The notes below the pieces were generated by a model. That model did no database searches. It saw only the letters and a list, made by a program, of their open reading frames with translations, and was not told where the DNA came from. 64,000 nt of DNA from contig NC_079490.1 of the NCBI RefSeq assembly GCF_020520425.1, positions 57,452,517 through 57,516,516 of the forward strand, written 5' to 3'. The DNA is from Spinacia oleracea. Lineage: Eukaryota; Streptophyta; Magnoliopsida; Caryophyllales; Amaranthaceae. This document shows, one piece after another, positions 1-10,579 of this stretch. The first letter of the stretch is position 1. Every line of letters starts with the position of its first letter. The position numbers and the translations under genes are program-made.

Positions 1-140
1 GAACCGTTGCAATAGAGAAGGCTAATGCAACGGTATCTTTTATACAATTCAGAAATCTGGGCTAATGCGACGGTATGTCTGAAGCCGTTGCAATAGGGGG
101 TCAAATGCGACGGCATATTAGGCTAATGCGACGGGTGTGC
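1..140. repeat. CACTA left subterminal repeats
   Basis: About six copies of CTAATGC(A/G)ACGGT or its complement ACCGTTGCA(T/A)TAG lie in the first 140 bases, matching those near 2840-2930 and 5870-6240. They mark the inner side of a CACTA left end that begins outside the window. Confidence 0.6.
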
Positions 141-1441
141 CAATTTACTTTATTCCCTCCCATTAACTTTATTTTTGTGCCTACCATTTTTGCTTATTCC
201 CTCCCATTATTTCCCTAAAATTTCAAAACCTGGCCACACTTTAATTTTCGGTAAAAAAAAATTGGAAAAGTAAATTAAAACACACACACAAACACTGCCT
301 TAGACTGAGAGAAAATAGGATCATTTTTTTAGGGTTTCATCAAAATTTTGGGCAAATTCTAACGATTTGGTCCGGAATTCGCAATTAGGGCTCCAGATTA
401 ATCGAATTTCTTGGCTGCGACATTATCTCACGTTGCTTGCTTGCTGTTCATCGAGCAGGAGGATTGAATTGGGGTTTCTCATAACAATTCGAACAACTTA
501 AGAGGAGGTATGTAATCTGTTCACACTCTGTTGTTATTCCCGGTATGTTATCGATGTTTGTATGGGGTTCGTCGCGTTCTTTACAAGCATTATGTTTGAT
601 AGATTTGAATCATTTGTGAGGTTGAAATTTGGACGTTTGTTTTGTGTTGTGGTAGATTATTGTTGCAATATTAGCTATTTTCTTCGATTTTGTTTTGAAT
701 GAGTGCAAAATTGACTGTGTTCGATGAGATTATCGATGTACCGGATGGTCGAAATTGATTAAAACATCGAATCCTAGTTATGAGATAGATTAATTAGGGG
801 TTTTGCAGAACAACCTTGGCGGGTCAAAATGTTGCTGCTATGTGAATGTGGTGATCGTTGTAGCTGAATAAAATTGGGCTCTGTAACACCCAAAATTAAT
901 CTATATAACACCCATTTCTGAAATAAATCTGTGTTTACTCTTGATTCCTCAACATTAATTTCTAATGCTTCGTATATTGTAAAAAAGGTATAGCTATAGC
1001 CAGAAACAGAACAGCTTACCGTAGTCATAGGTGTGACCTGATAACCCTCTTTGATTGATTAACATGTTGAGTTTGTTTTGATGGCGAAGAAGATGAGGGT
1101 TAATCGATTTCAGTTCCCTGTATCCTGCTTATAATGAATTTATTATCTAGCTTCCATTACTGGTTTAATTCTCCCTGATTTTGTGAAGTTCTCAGCTTGT
1201 GATCAGAAATGTTTTGGGTGTTTCTATTCATTTCTTACTAGGGAGTGTTTTATATGAATATGATGATTAAGTAGTTGCTCGTTATACAAGAGCACAAGGT
1301 GAAAGAAATTATACAATGCATTTAACTATTTAAGAATTGCTGACTTGGGGTTCCTTGGGTCAGATTTCTCCAGTTTGGAAATTTACGGGAGTAGCAAAAG
1401 TTATAAAAGGTTTTACAGTGGAAAAATTCCTAAGCTGATCA

Positions 1442-1600
1442 CACCATCTTTTCATGGGAAGCCGATATGTGAGTGAGATATGGAATATTTGTATTGTAAA
1501 TGTATTGTTAGTCAAAGTGAACGCACCATCTTTTCATGGGAAGCAGATTGGTGAGTGAGATGTGCAATATTTGTATTGTTAGTCAAAGTTTCATATGCTA
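1442..1600. repeat. 82-bp tandem duplication
   Basis: Two adjacent imperfect copies share CACCATCTTTTCATGGGAAG followed by a GTGAGTGAGAT stretch and ATATTTGTATTGT; the copies start 82 bases apart. Confidence 0.7.
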
Positions 1601-2049
1601 GGCTTTTCATTTTGCTTTATTTCTGAGCATGGTCTTTCAGCCATCATGTTGTAGTTGTATAGAGCTTCAAGCTTTTGAGATGATTATAGTTGATATATGC
1701 TAGGTAACAAGAACTATAATTTGACTTCTTGGGTTGCTGGATGCGAGCCTGGATGGGCATTTGGTTACATTTAGAGACTGGCCCTAAGACTTTGATTACT
1801 GATATTCTGATCTGCACACACTGGCAGTTAATATGCTATTTCACATGATACATCTTGTTATTGTCAGCTTCAGACATGTAAAGATTAATATATGCTCTCC
1901 TTTCCCTTCATGCGAATAATGCTGAGTAGGAGTACTCAATAAATACACTCTACCCCCAACTATTTATATAATTCCAACCGATACAGCTAAGCTCATTTAT
2001 GATTTTGCCACTTTTATTTATGCGAAGATTCTGATTATCATGGTAAAGG

Positions 2050-2205
2050 TACAATCTTGGTGTGGATTAGAACACGGATACCAACTGGACTAAAACGAGA
2101 TGAACTCACTGAATTGGCAATTGGTTTGGTTAAAGATACAAATCTTGGCTTGGATTCAGATTCTTTACCAACTGGACTAAAACAGAATGAACTCACAGAA
2201 TGACT
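2050..2205. repeat. 87-bp tandem duplication
   Basis: Two adjacent imperfect copies share ACAA(A)TCTTGG(T/C)(G/T)TGGATT and CCAACTGGACTAAAAC; the copies start 87 bases apart. Confidence 0.65.
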
Positions 2206-2827
2206 AAAACATAATGATTCTTACTGCCCTTTCACGCAAGAGCAGGCGTGGCAGCATGTATGGTCCTGCTGCAGCCAAGCTGCACAATACGGAGTATAAT
2301 TTGTCTGAACTTGCTCACTATTAGTAAAATTGTTAGTAAACGACTGCTTTTTTAGTTGCAATTAGCTTGCTTACTTTCTGTTTCTGCTGCACTTTGGTGG
2401 CAACACTCAGCTTTGTAGTAACTTCTTATTCCTTTAGGTAAAAATACTTTATTTTCCAAAAAAAAAACTTGACATGGATGATGACTGTTGTATTCCTGAT
2501 CTTCATATTACAGGTTTTGGCTCAATCCCCGACTATGGGTGATTTTGTGAAGCACTGTACAGTAGCTTAGTATCATATCAGATTCAAGCACTGTTTCAAT
2601 GTTTCTCACACTTTGATGTATACCTGCTCTTTTATTACAGGTTTTAGCTATGGATATTGCTTTAGTTTATTCATTTTTAATGGAAGTAATAACATGACAA
2701 ATCATTTCTGTTGACTTTATGTAAGTGTCATTTTCTGTCAGATCATAGATTATGCATTTTTCTGGCGATTAATCTCGTTTACTGAATTGAGATGCTGATA
2801 AAGTCTTTTATATTTTTATTTGAGTAA

Positions 2828-2935
2828 CACTACTACATTTTTGACTAAATGCAACGGTCATATAGCATCTAATGCAACGGTCATATAGCATCTAATGCAA
2901 CAGTAAAATCTGAACCGTTGCAATAGGGATTATTA
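2828..2935 (+). repeat. Second CACTA left terminus with subterminal repeats
   Basis: CACTACTACATTTTTGAC begins at 2828 and is followed at once by three TAATGCAAC(G/A)G repeats and one complement. This matches the inverted terminus ending at 6269 over its first 13 bases. The flanking triplets do not agree (TAA before 2828, TGC after 6269), so 2828-6269 is not a simple insertion with its own target duplication. Confidence 0.7.
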
Positions 2936-3834
2936 TGGTTCTGTATCAATTCAGCTTCATGATGTTTTTAGTTAAATGCAAATTAAATTAATAGTGTTTT
3001 GGCCTTTGTGCGTGTTGGGAGGATTATCATCATCTTTTGCTGCTGCTGCTTCTCATGTTTATCAAATTATGCCTTGTTCATGAGTTATAAAATTAGTTTA
3101 ATTGTAGTTGCGGTTTCTAATTTTTGTGTAGTTGACAAAGATGGTCCATGACGAATTTCAATGGCATGATTTATGAATAAAGAGGGTCTGAAAATTTGAT
3201 ACTTTGTATTTACTAGTTGAAACTGATAAAAAAAAAGGGTTTTGATGTAGAGGGGAGACAAGGTATTGCTTCATATTAAGCTATTCAAGCTTCAAGTTGA
3301 GCACTGTACTCGCCAACCCTACAATCTAACCTCTAATGGGTGTCTCCCCAACAACAGAACCGCAATAGTGGGTAACTGCATATTATTTCTCTCCTCTATT
3401 TACTTTTTTTGGCTGATGATTGAGATGAATAGGTTACCCTAATTCCGATTTTGGACGCTAATTGTTGTATTAGAGGATTTTGGCGCAAATATTAAGCAGG
3501 TTCATAGCGAATACTCAACAGAATTGAAAGTTGGAACTCTAAATGTGGAGGCTTTTAAATTTTGTTTTCTATATTACTTTACAAAATGCAAACTTCATCT
3601 GTTTGATTTTTTTACTTTTATCTTTGTTTCCATAGATTTTGTCTTACTTAAACAAGAACTTTGTCATAGATATTGTCTTAAATTTCACCTAGGAGCTAGC
3701 TGCACTCTTAGCATAAGTTACACAGTGGATTAAAACCTATCCAATTCCAAATAACATATATCATTTCACTTGAAGTGTAATCATGCTATCTTTTCCTTTT
3801 CTTTTTTTGGATATATATTTCTCACCGAGGCTCC
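2936..3834. other. Non-coding AT-rich segment inside the CACTA element
   Basis: No coding sequence or clear repeat family is recognised here. It lies directly upstream of the phytoene synthase fragment and may be its captured upstream intron. Confidence 0.3.
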
Positions 3835-4384
3835 GCGGATAATACTATGCTGCCCTGGTTGACTGCTTGTACACAGAGGATTGATGAGCTGGTGGATGGT
3901 CTAAATTTCTGTCTCATGGACTCAGTTGTGTTGGATAACTGGGAAAAGAGGCTCGAGGACATCTTTGATTGATACCCTCATGAAAAAATTGATGTTGCCT
4001 TGGCTGACACTGTCCAACAATATCCCTTAGAAATCAAGGTACGTTTCACCTATTTACTTCAGTTATCTCCTTAGATTTCCTGTTAGTTTTGCTACACTAA
4101 CTTACATTTATTGACAAATAACCGTTCAAAGATTTGACGAAAGGAATGAGAATGGATACATGGAAAACTAGTTATGAGAACTACGAAGAGCTTGAAATGT
4201 ATTGCTACTATGCAGCAGGAACTGGTGGCTTAATGAGTGTTCCGGTAGCAGGAATTTCACCAGAGTCTGTAAGTTCCACATAAAGCATTTATAAAGCCGC
4301 TCTTTCATTGAGTACCGCATTACAACTAACATCCTACAAGATGGAGCAGAAGAGCAAGCTTTCTTCGAATTACTGTAAGGAATT
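3835..4384 (+). pseudogene. PSY: Phytoene synthase fragment, two exon remnants captured in the CACTA element
   Basis: Phytoene synthase joins two geranylgeranyl diphosphates, the first committed step of carotenoid synthesis in plastids. Exon remnant 1 (3835-4038) translates to a stretch with RIDELVDGLN and NWEKRLEDIFD, close to the conserved RTDELVDG region that includes part of the Asp-rich substrate site. It ends at a GT donor after ATCAAG. Exon remnant 2 (about 4122-4384) contains [20 protein letters not shown] and [13 protein letters not shown], then SIYKAALSLS and TNILQDGAEE, matching the second Asp-rich region. The exon break falls where I recall the intron lying in plant PSY genes. It is dead: TGA at 3970, TAA at 4281, a frame change near 4335, no AG acceptor before 4122, and loss of both gene ends. 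Retained intron-exon structure implies capture of genomic DNA rather than cDNA. Confidence 0.85.
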
Positions 4385-4819
4385 TTGACTTGGCATACTA
4401 TTTTTGTGTTCATCCAAACTAACAATACCTATTTTTTCAATGTAGTGCTTTAAGGGGGAGAGTGTACTTGTATAGTTGGACAGGTTCGTATAGTAGACAG
4501 CTAGAAGGAAATACTTGTCTAGTATTAGTATACAACAAGGGGTGAGGGGAGGTTAGAAGCAAATATGTAAAGAGTTGAGGGAAAAAGGAAAAAAGGACTT
4601 CTAAACTGAAGAAGTAATAGGAGGACTTGACACTCAATAGAAGCTTAATACTAAGGCCCTACTAGCTTCTAGTTTGCAGTTCATGTGAAAGAGTTTAGTT
4701 AATAGCTCAAAGTTGATACAAATAACTTAATAAAGGGTAGTAAATTACCATTTGCGGCTAGTGATTAGTAACAAAAACTAGAGACCTGTACATTTAACTC
4801 TCACAAACAATTGTATCAG
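4385..4819. other. Spacer between the two captured gene fragments
   Basis: No recognised coding sequence. It separates the plus-strand phytoene synthase remnant from the minus-strand SART3-like remnant, which run toward each other. Confidence 0.3.
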
Positions 4820-5215
4820 CTACTTTTTAAGAAACATGTTTCTGAATTCATCATTTGATTTTGGTTTCTTGTCATCACTTTCAACAGCTTTTGGTTTGAT
4901 CTCGGTAAAACCAAGCGGCCTGACATTGCGTGGAACTGCAAATGTGTTCTTTCCCTTGAGTTGGACTCCATCATTGTTACGCACCTCACTAGAGGTCGGC
5001 TGATCACCGGATGGATCAAAAGAATGGCTTCTCTTGGTTCTTGCCTGATCTCCAGGCCATATCTTTGGACCTGATTGATTTTTTCTTTTAGAAGGACCAG
5101 ATCTGCGATGCTCAATTTATTCTTCAGCAACCATTGTCTGTTCTTTACCACAACAGCCTCAAGGTGTGCATCATCATAGAAATCCACATATGCAAGACCC
5201 CTTGATTTCACAGTA
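4820..5215 (-). pseudogene. SART3-like RNA-binding protein, C-terminal fragment captured in the CACTA element
   Basis: On the minus strand the first part reads KSRGLAYVDFYDDAHLEA then NRQWLLKNKLSIA, the second half of an RRM fold with the RNP1-like segment RGLAYVDF. After a frame change near 5105 the sequence continues in another frame with KGKNTFAVPRNVRPLGF and then KSNDEFRNMFLKK before a TAG at 4820-4822. That order (last RRM, charged linker, short conserved C-terminal tail) matches plant homologues of SART3, a U4/U6 snRNP recycling factor. Only the last roughly 130 codons are present. The frame break and missing N-terminus make it a pseudogene. It runs opposite to the phytoene synthase fragment. 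Confidence 0.75.
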
Positions 5216-5770
5216 TGCAAGGCCCCTCGATGTATTATTGTTCCTGCTCAGCTTGGTTCAAACTTTAAACACAATTTCTACTTCCTCCGTCCTAAAACAG
5301 TAAGTTGTATTTGATTGGAGTCATTTTAAGGATTTGAGATTTTCATTTAAAAATAGTCGTATCTAGGTATTGCTTACAATTTTGTGAAATTTCATGCTTT
5401 TATTTGAATAAAGGTAAAGTTTATTATATTATTTATCGTGTTTTAGCTAGTGCCCATTCATGATTTAAACTTGCAGGAGTATGTTGAGCTAAATGGAGAA
5501 TAAATGTAGATCTAACAAATGAGACGGTGGAGGCTCTTGTTCGTTTTTGAGTTATTTTGTAATTTATAGTAATGTTAAATTTGTTTATATGGATTTTTAT
5601 TTTATGCATTTTTTTTCATTAAAAACACTAAATTAATTAGTGAACGACTATTTTGTAATGCATGTGTCCTATGGCCACTAATATTTTAATATTACTCTTT
5701 AAGTGAATAAAAATATTTTATTATTGACATCTTTTCTTAATTTAGAAAACTAATTATAATTTTAATTTTA
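5216..5770. other. AT-rich non-coding stretch of the CACTA element
   Basis: Long AT-rich sequence with no coding potential that I can support, between the SART3-like fragment and the ATT microsatellite. Confidence 0.4.
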
Positions 5771-5780
5771 ATTATTATTA

Positions 5781-5828
<48 letters not shown>

Positions 5829-5858
5829 TTATTATTATTATTATTATTTTATTATTAT
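5771..5858. repeat. (ATT)n microsatellite
   Basis: About 29 near-perfect ATT/TTA units with a few single-base interruptions. Confidence 0.95.
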
Positions 5859-5869
5859 GAATAAATGAA

Positions 5870-6269
5870 CCTGTTGCATTAGGTGCTCAATAGATTTATT
5901 TTGACAATAAATTACTGTTGCATTAGGCTAAAACGCGTTGCATTATTTCTTTAAGCCAACATAGAAAACCGTCGCATTAGCTAAAATAACCGTAGCATTA
6001 GCTAAAATACCCGTCGCATTAGCTAAAATAGTCGTCGCATTAGCTACAGATCTAATGCGACACCCCATCTAAGGACAGTCGCATTAGATGCTTATCTAAT
6101 GCGACGGTATTAATTTCCCGTTGCATTAGGTCACTGATCGTCGCATTAGGCCTAATGCAACGCCACCGGATGCAAGGGTCATTTGTCATCGCATTAGGTC
6201 TAATGCGACGGATTTTGATTCCTAATGCAACGATTTTAGGCGTTGTATCTGATAAGAAATGTAGTAGTG
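5870..6269. repeat. CACTA right subterminal repeats and terminal inverted repeat
   Basis: At least 15 copies of (A)CCGT(T/C)GCATTAG or its complement lie here, several as TAGCTAAAATA-spaced tandem copies. The terminal inverted repeat ends at 6269. Both methylatable CG-containing (GCGACGG) and CG-poorer (GCAACGG) versions are present. Confidence 0.8.
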
Positions 6270-6270
6270 T

Positions 6271-7245
6271 GCGCTAGACAAACAGTTTGGAAAATTCTTG
6301 GAAGTGGTAAAAAACTTGCAGGTAACGGTTCCTTTTACTGAATTAATTTTACAGGTTCCTGCATATGCTAAATTCATGAAAGATATTTTGACCAGGAAAC
6401 GTGCTGTTTGTGAGATAGAGACTGTAGCTTTTACTGAGGAATGTAGTGCCTATTTGCAAAATAAGTCTCCACCTAAACTTAAAGACCCCGGGAGTGTTTC
6501 CATCCCTTGTAACATTGGCACCGTATTTATTGATAAAGCTTTGTGTGATTTAGGTGTTAGTGTGTCTGTTATGCCCTTGTCTGTCTGTACTAAACTGAAT
6601 ATGGGTGAGCTTAAGGTTACCAATATCACTCTGTAAATGGCCGACCGTTCTGTCAAATACCCCTTAGGTGTTTTAGAGGACGTCCCTGTTAGAGTAGGTA
6701 AGTTCTATATACCTGTAGACTTTGTGGTACTAGACATGCAGTAGGACTCACAAATTCCCATTATCTTAGGTAGACCCTTCCTTCACATGGCGGGGGCGGT
6801 CATTGATGTTAAAAGTGGGAAATTGACTTTGTCTGTTGGGGATGATAAGGTGACTTTTAATCTGAATAGTGCCTTAAAGAGTCCCATGCTAGAGGAAGAA
6901 CAATGCTATCGAATTGATGTAGTTGATTTTATTATGCGTGATAACGTCTCCCAAGTTCTCGAAAGGGATCCTTTGGAGGCAGTGCTTTGTTGTGAATCTT
7001 CTGCAAGTGATAGCAGTTATTGGAGTGCCGAAGTGGATGCTCTAGAGTTGGCTCTTGATGGGGGAGGGTCTGAACCAGAGAGCACCAAATTGAAGAGGTT
7101 AGTTCGGTCGGTTTGTCCTGTTAAAGAGGTAAAGAAACCCGAACTTAAGCCTCTTCCTGCTAACCTTAAATATGTATTTTTGGATGATGAACAACTTTTC
7201 CCTGTAATCGTCAGTACTGCACTTGATGCAGACCAGTTGTCCTAA
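6271..7245 (+). pseudogene. Athila gag C-terminus and aspartic protease region, broken
   Basis: The protein begins in the conserved stretch LDKQFGKFLEVV, which in Athila polyproteins precedes the protease. The protease site reads CDLGVSVSVMPLS; the usual pattern is D-(S/L)-G-A-S, so one residue is atypical. A second hallmark, PIILGRPFLHMAGAVIDV, follows near 6758-6810. In-frame stops occur near 6634 and 6742, where normal coding sequence continues on both sides. The 5' edge is the CACTA insertion site. Confidence 0.8.
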
Positions 7246-7254
7246 CTTCTTACT

Positions 7255-8149
7255 GTGTTGAAAAAGCACAAAAAGGCCATTGGGTACAATATTGATGATT
7301 TAAAGGGTATTAGCCCTAACTTTTGCATTCATAGGATACATCTAGATGAAAATCACAAACCATGCATTGAACCCCAACGTCGTTTGAACCCCGTCATGCA
7401 AGATGTTGTGAAAGCTGAAGTTATGAAATTGCTTGATGCGGGTATTGTCTATGCTATGTCTGATTCTAAGTGGGTGAGTCCTGTTCAGGTAGTGCCTAAG
7501 AAATGGGGGACAACTGTGGTTAGAAATGAGAAAAATGAGTTGATACCAACTAGGGTAGTCACAGGTTGGCGCATGTGTATTGATTATAGGCGCCTAAATG
7601 TGGCTACTAAAAAAGACCACTTTCCCCTTCCCTTTATTGATAAAATGTTAGAAAGGCTAGCCTGTCACAAGTTTTTCTGTTATCTGGATGGTTATTCTGG
7701 TTTCTTTCAAATTCCCATACATCCAGACGACCAGGAAAATACCACCTTCACCTGTCCCTATGGTACCTTTGCATATCGTAGGATGCCCTTTGGTCTGTGT
7801 AATGCACCTGCTACTTTCCAACGTTGCATGATGAGCATCTTTTCTGAGTTTATTGAGTCTATTATGGAAGTGTTTATGGATGACTTTAGTGTCTATGGTA
7901 CTTCTTTTGATTCTTGTTTACTAAATCTGACTAAAGTATTGAAAAGGTGTGAAGAGTGTAATCTAGTCCTGAATTGGGAAAAGTGTCATTTCATGGTTAC
8001 TGAAGGTGTGGTCTTGGGGCATTTAATATCTGATAAGATCATTCAGGTGGATCGAGCTAAGGTCCAAGTGATTGAACAATTGCCCCCTCCAGTTAATGTG
8101 GATCGAGCTAAGCCTAGGCTTATTCGATGGATACTACTGCTATAGGAGT
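7255..8149 (+). pseudogene. Athila reverse transcriptase, RNase H lost
   Basis: Reverse transcriptase copies element RNA into DNA. Visible motifs in order: MCIDYRRLN, KKDHFPLPFIDKMLERLA, LDGYSGFFQIPI, TFTCPYGTFAYRRMPFGLCNAPATFQRCM and the catalytic FMDDFSVYG, then LGHLIS. After about residue 280 the sequence jumps to AKPRLIRWILLL, the end of the RNase H region, so most of RNase H (well over 100 residues) is deleted. A stop (TAG) follows at about 8143. The deletion point carries a 15-base copy of sequence from 51 bases upstream. Confidence 0.85.
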
Positions 8150-9544
8150 TTGATCTGGAGATTCGCGATAAGAAAGGGGTTGAGAATGTAGTTGCAGATC
8201 ACTTGTGTAGATTGAGATATGATGATGGTAAAGTGTCTAAACCGATCGATGATTCATTCCCGGATGATCACTTACTTGCACTTGCCAGTCAGTCACCATA
8301 GTTCGCAGATTTTGCAAACTACATTGTAGGGGGTATTTTTCTGGCCAATCTTACATATCAACAGAAGAAGAAGTTCCTACATGATGTTCGGTTCTACTTT
8401 TGGGATGACCCTTATTTGTTTCGTGAGACCGCCGAAGGTTTGTACAAGCGATGTGTTCCAGAATGGGAAGTCTAGGACATTATCAGTAGGTGTCATTTTT
8501 CACCTTATGGTGGTCACCATGGACCGTCAAAGACCAATGCTAAGTTGTCGCAGTGCGGTTTCTACTGGCCTACTATGTTCAATGATGCACAAGCTTTCAT
8601 TATGGCTTGTGATGCGTGCCAGAGGGCCGACACTATTTCGAGGAGGTATGAGATGCCACAGAACGGGATTCTTGAGGTTGAGGTTTTCGATGTTTGGGAA
8701 ATTGACTACATGGGACCGTTCCCATCGTCCAAGGGTAATCTGTATATCCTTGTTGCTGTAGATTATGTGTCCAAGTGGGTAGAAGCCGTTGCCTCACCTA
8801 CTAATGATGCCAAGACAGTCATTTCTCTGTTCAAGAAAGTCCTTTTTCCTAGATTTGGGGTTCCGCGAGCTTTGATTAGTGATGGAGGGTCACACTTCCA
8901 TGAGAAGCATCTGGATGCACTCCTGCGCAAGTATGGGGTTTATCACCGCACTGGGCTAGCCTACCACTCTCAGACGAGTGGGCAAGTTGAGGTCTCTAAT
9001 CGGGAGATCAAATCTATCATTGAGAAAGTGGTGGCAAAGTTTAGGAAGGATTGGAGCGATAAGCTGGATGATACTCTGTGGGCATATAGAACCGCCTTTA
9101 AGACACCTATTGGTACCTCCCCGTATCGATTGGTGTATGGCAAGGCGTGTCATTTACCGGTAGAAATTGGAGTACAAGGCTTATTGGGCAATCAAATAGC
9201 TCAACATGGATGCAAAGTTAGCCGGTGAGAAGCGGTTACTTCAACTGAGTGAGCTAGATGAATTCCGATTACAAGCTTATGATCGTGCTCGGATTTACAT
9301 GGAAAAGACTAAGCGGTGGCACGACAATCACATTCTGCATTGAGAGTTCGCGGTGGGCGACAAGGTTCTACTATTCAACTCTAGGCTTAAGTTGTTTCCT
9401 GGAAAACTTAAGTCTAGATGGTCGGGGCCGTTCACCGTGACTATGGTAAGCAAGTTTAGGTCAGTTGAAGTAGAAAACAATAATGGTGAGCGATTCAAAG
9501 TCAATGGGCAACGTCTGAAGTTGTACCATGATGGGCTGCTGTAG
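8150..9544 (+). pseudogene. Athila integrase, broken by stops and a frameshift
   Basis: Integrase inserts the cDNA into the genome. The zinc-binding region ends in [10 protein letters not shown]. Catalytic residues are recognisable: D in [12 protein letters not shown] in LISDGGSHF and E in [12 protein letters not shown]. Conserved [10 protein letters not shown] and [20 protein letters not shown] follow. In-frame stops occur near 8299 and 8474. The frame shifts near 9180, and coding continues through [24 protein letters not shown], a further stop and the C-terminal [21 protein letters not shown] to 9544. Confidence 0.85.
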
Positions 9545-10579
9545 GAGTGGTTGAGGTTCATCACCTAAATCCCTCCGCCCCATGAACTGCATATTCAAGG
9601 TAATGAGGTCGAGCGGGACCTAGAAATAAACCAGCGCTTTGCGGGAGGCAACCCGTATTTTATTTGTTTAGTAGTATAATTTTCAATTTTCGCTCTCTTT
9701 TGTGTGTTTTGTTAGTGTTTTCCCCTACCTAAATGTGTTTCAGTATAGTTTTTGGTGTTGGAGAGGTGAGAAGAGGGAATTACGCTGTTTGGGTGTTTAA
9801 TAGTGTGCAGGCCTGAAGATCCAAGTCGAAAAAGTGAAATTCTAGTTGATACGGAGCATACTGCAAACCGCCCGACCCGGATAGGGCGAGGTGCGCCCGA
9901 TCGGGCGCGTGTCGACATCAGCAAAATCCCTGAAAATCGCCCGATCGGGCGATGGATGCCCGATCGGGCCGCCTGTCAGAGTAAAATGCCCGACCGGGCG
10001 AAGGTCCGCCCGATCGGGCGCGTACTGAAAGTTGAGAAGACCTTAATTTTTGCCCGACCCGACAATGGTTGCCCGATCGACTCGTTTGGCGAGTAGGATG
10101 CCCGATCGGGCGGTGTGCGATGAGGTCAATTTGAAGTCAGGGGTAAAATCTGGGTAAGAGAAGAAGTCAAAAGCTCGTTTCGCATATCGCCCGATCCGGA
10201 TCGGGCGAGGTGTCCCCGATCGGGCGCGCATAGACGATTTCAGAAATGTATTATTTCGCCCGATCGGGCGAGCTGCTGCCTGATCGGGCGTCGGGCGATT
10301 TCATCGAACCTATGCACGAGATCCCCTTTCTTTCATTCCCTCTCATCTTCTTCAACCTAAGCTTTCTCTCTCTTCCTCCATTAAACCCCAATCTCACAAA
10401 ACTTCCAACCCTCATATCTCACTCAATTCTTCACCAAATTCAACACACCATACATCAAAATCTTCCTATCATCATCCTCTACAACCTACACCTAACTAAT
10501 TTCAGATTTCTCCACCCTCCATAAAATCCCCAAATTCCACCAAAAACCCCAAAAACCTCAAAAATTCAGATTTTCTTCC
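9545..10579 (+). other. Athila spacer between pol and the env-like ORF
   Basis: Non-coding. It holds the GATCGGGC palindrome cluster and, from 10325, a C- and T-rich stretch resembling a plant 5' leader just before the ORF at 10580. An internal promoter for the downstream ORF is possible but I see no clear TATA box. Confidence 0.5.
9868..10300. repeat. Cluster of CGCCCGATCGGGCG palindromes in the Athila spacer
   Basis: About a dozen and a half copies of GCCCGATCGGGC or one-base variants, each nearly self-complementary and spaced roughly 15-60 bases apart. The sequence is far richer in CG than its surroundings. The same motif recurs in the 3' LTR at 19816-19972. Confidence 0.85.

Larger units (their letters stand above)
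141..2827. other. Non-coding interior of the CACTA element, leader-like start
   Basis: Bases 290-510 look like a plant 5' leader: a CA-rich and AGAG-rich stretch, then a possible splice donor (GAGGAG then GTATGT) near 506. The rest is AT-rich and intron-like, with no coding sequence I recognise. Two local duplications occur: about 82 bp (1442 and 1524, sharing CACCATCTTTTCATGGGAAG) and about 87 bp (2081 and 2168, sharing CCAACTGGACTAAAAC). The segment may be a captured promoter, leader and intron of a host gene; which gene is unknown. Confidence 0.35.
1..6269. mobile_element. CACTA (En/Spm) transposon, left end outside the window, carrying host gene fragments
   Basis: The right terminus at 6251-6269 reads, on the minus strand, CACTACTACATTTCTTATC, a typical CACTA inverted repeat. 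The 400 bases before it hold many copies of a short motif, TAATGC(A/G)ACGG, in both orientations, as expected for subterminal transposase-binding repeats. The same motifs occur at 1-140 in left-end style, so the left terminus should lie just before base 1. The element sits in the Athila coding region, which resumes at 6271. No transposase ORF is visible, so it is non-autonomous. It contains a phytoene synthase fragment (plus strand) and a SART3-like fragment (minus strand). A second left-type terminus at 2828 leaves open whether this is one element or two nested ones. Confidence 0.7.

Noticed and set aside
3835-4384. A functional phytoene synthase gene
   Set aside because: Only two exon remnants remain, with TGA at 3970, TAA at 4281, a frameshift and no acceptor.
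9868-10300. CRISPR-like array because of short spaced palindromes
   Set aside because: Spacing is irregular, units vary, and the context is a plant retrotransposon.
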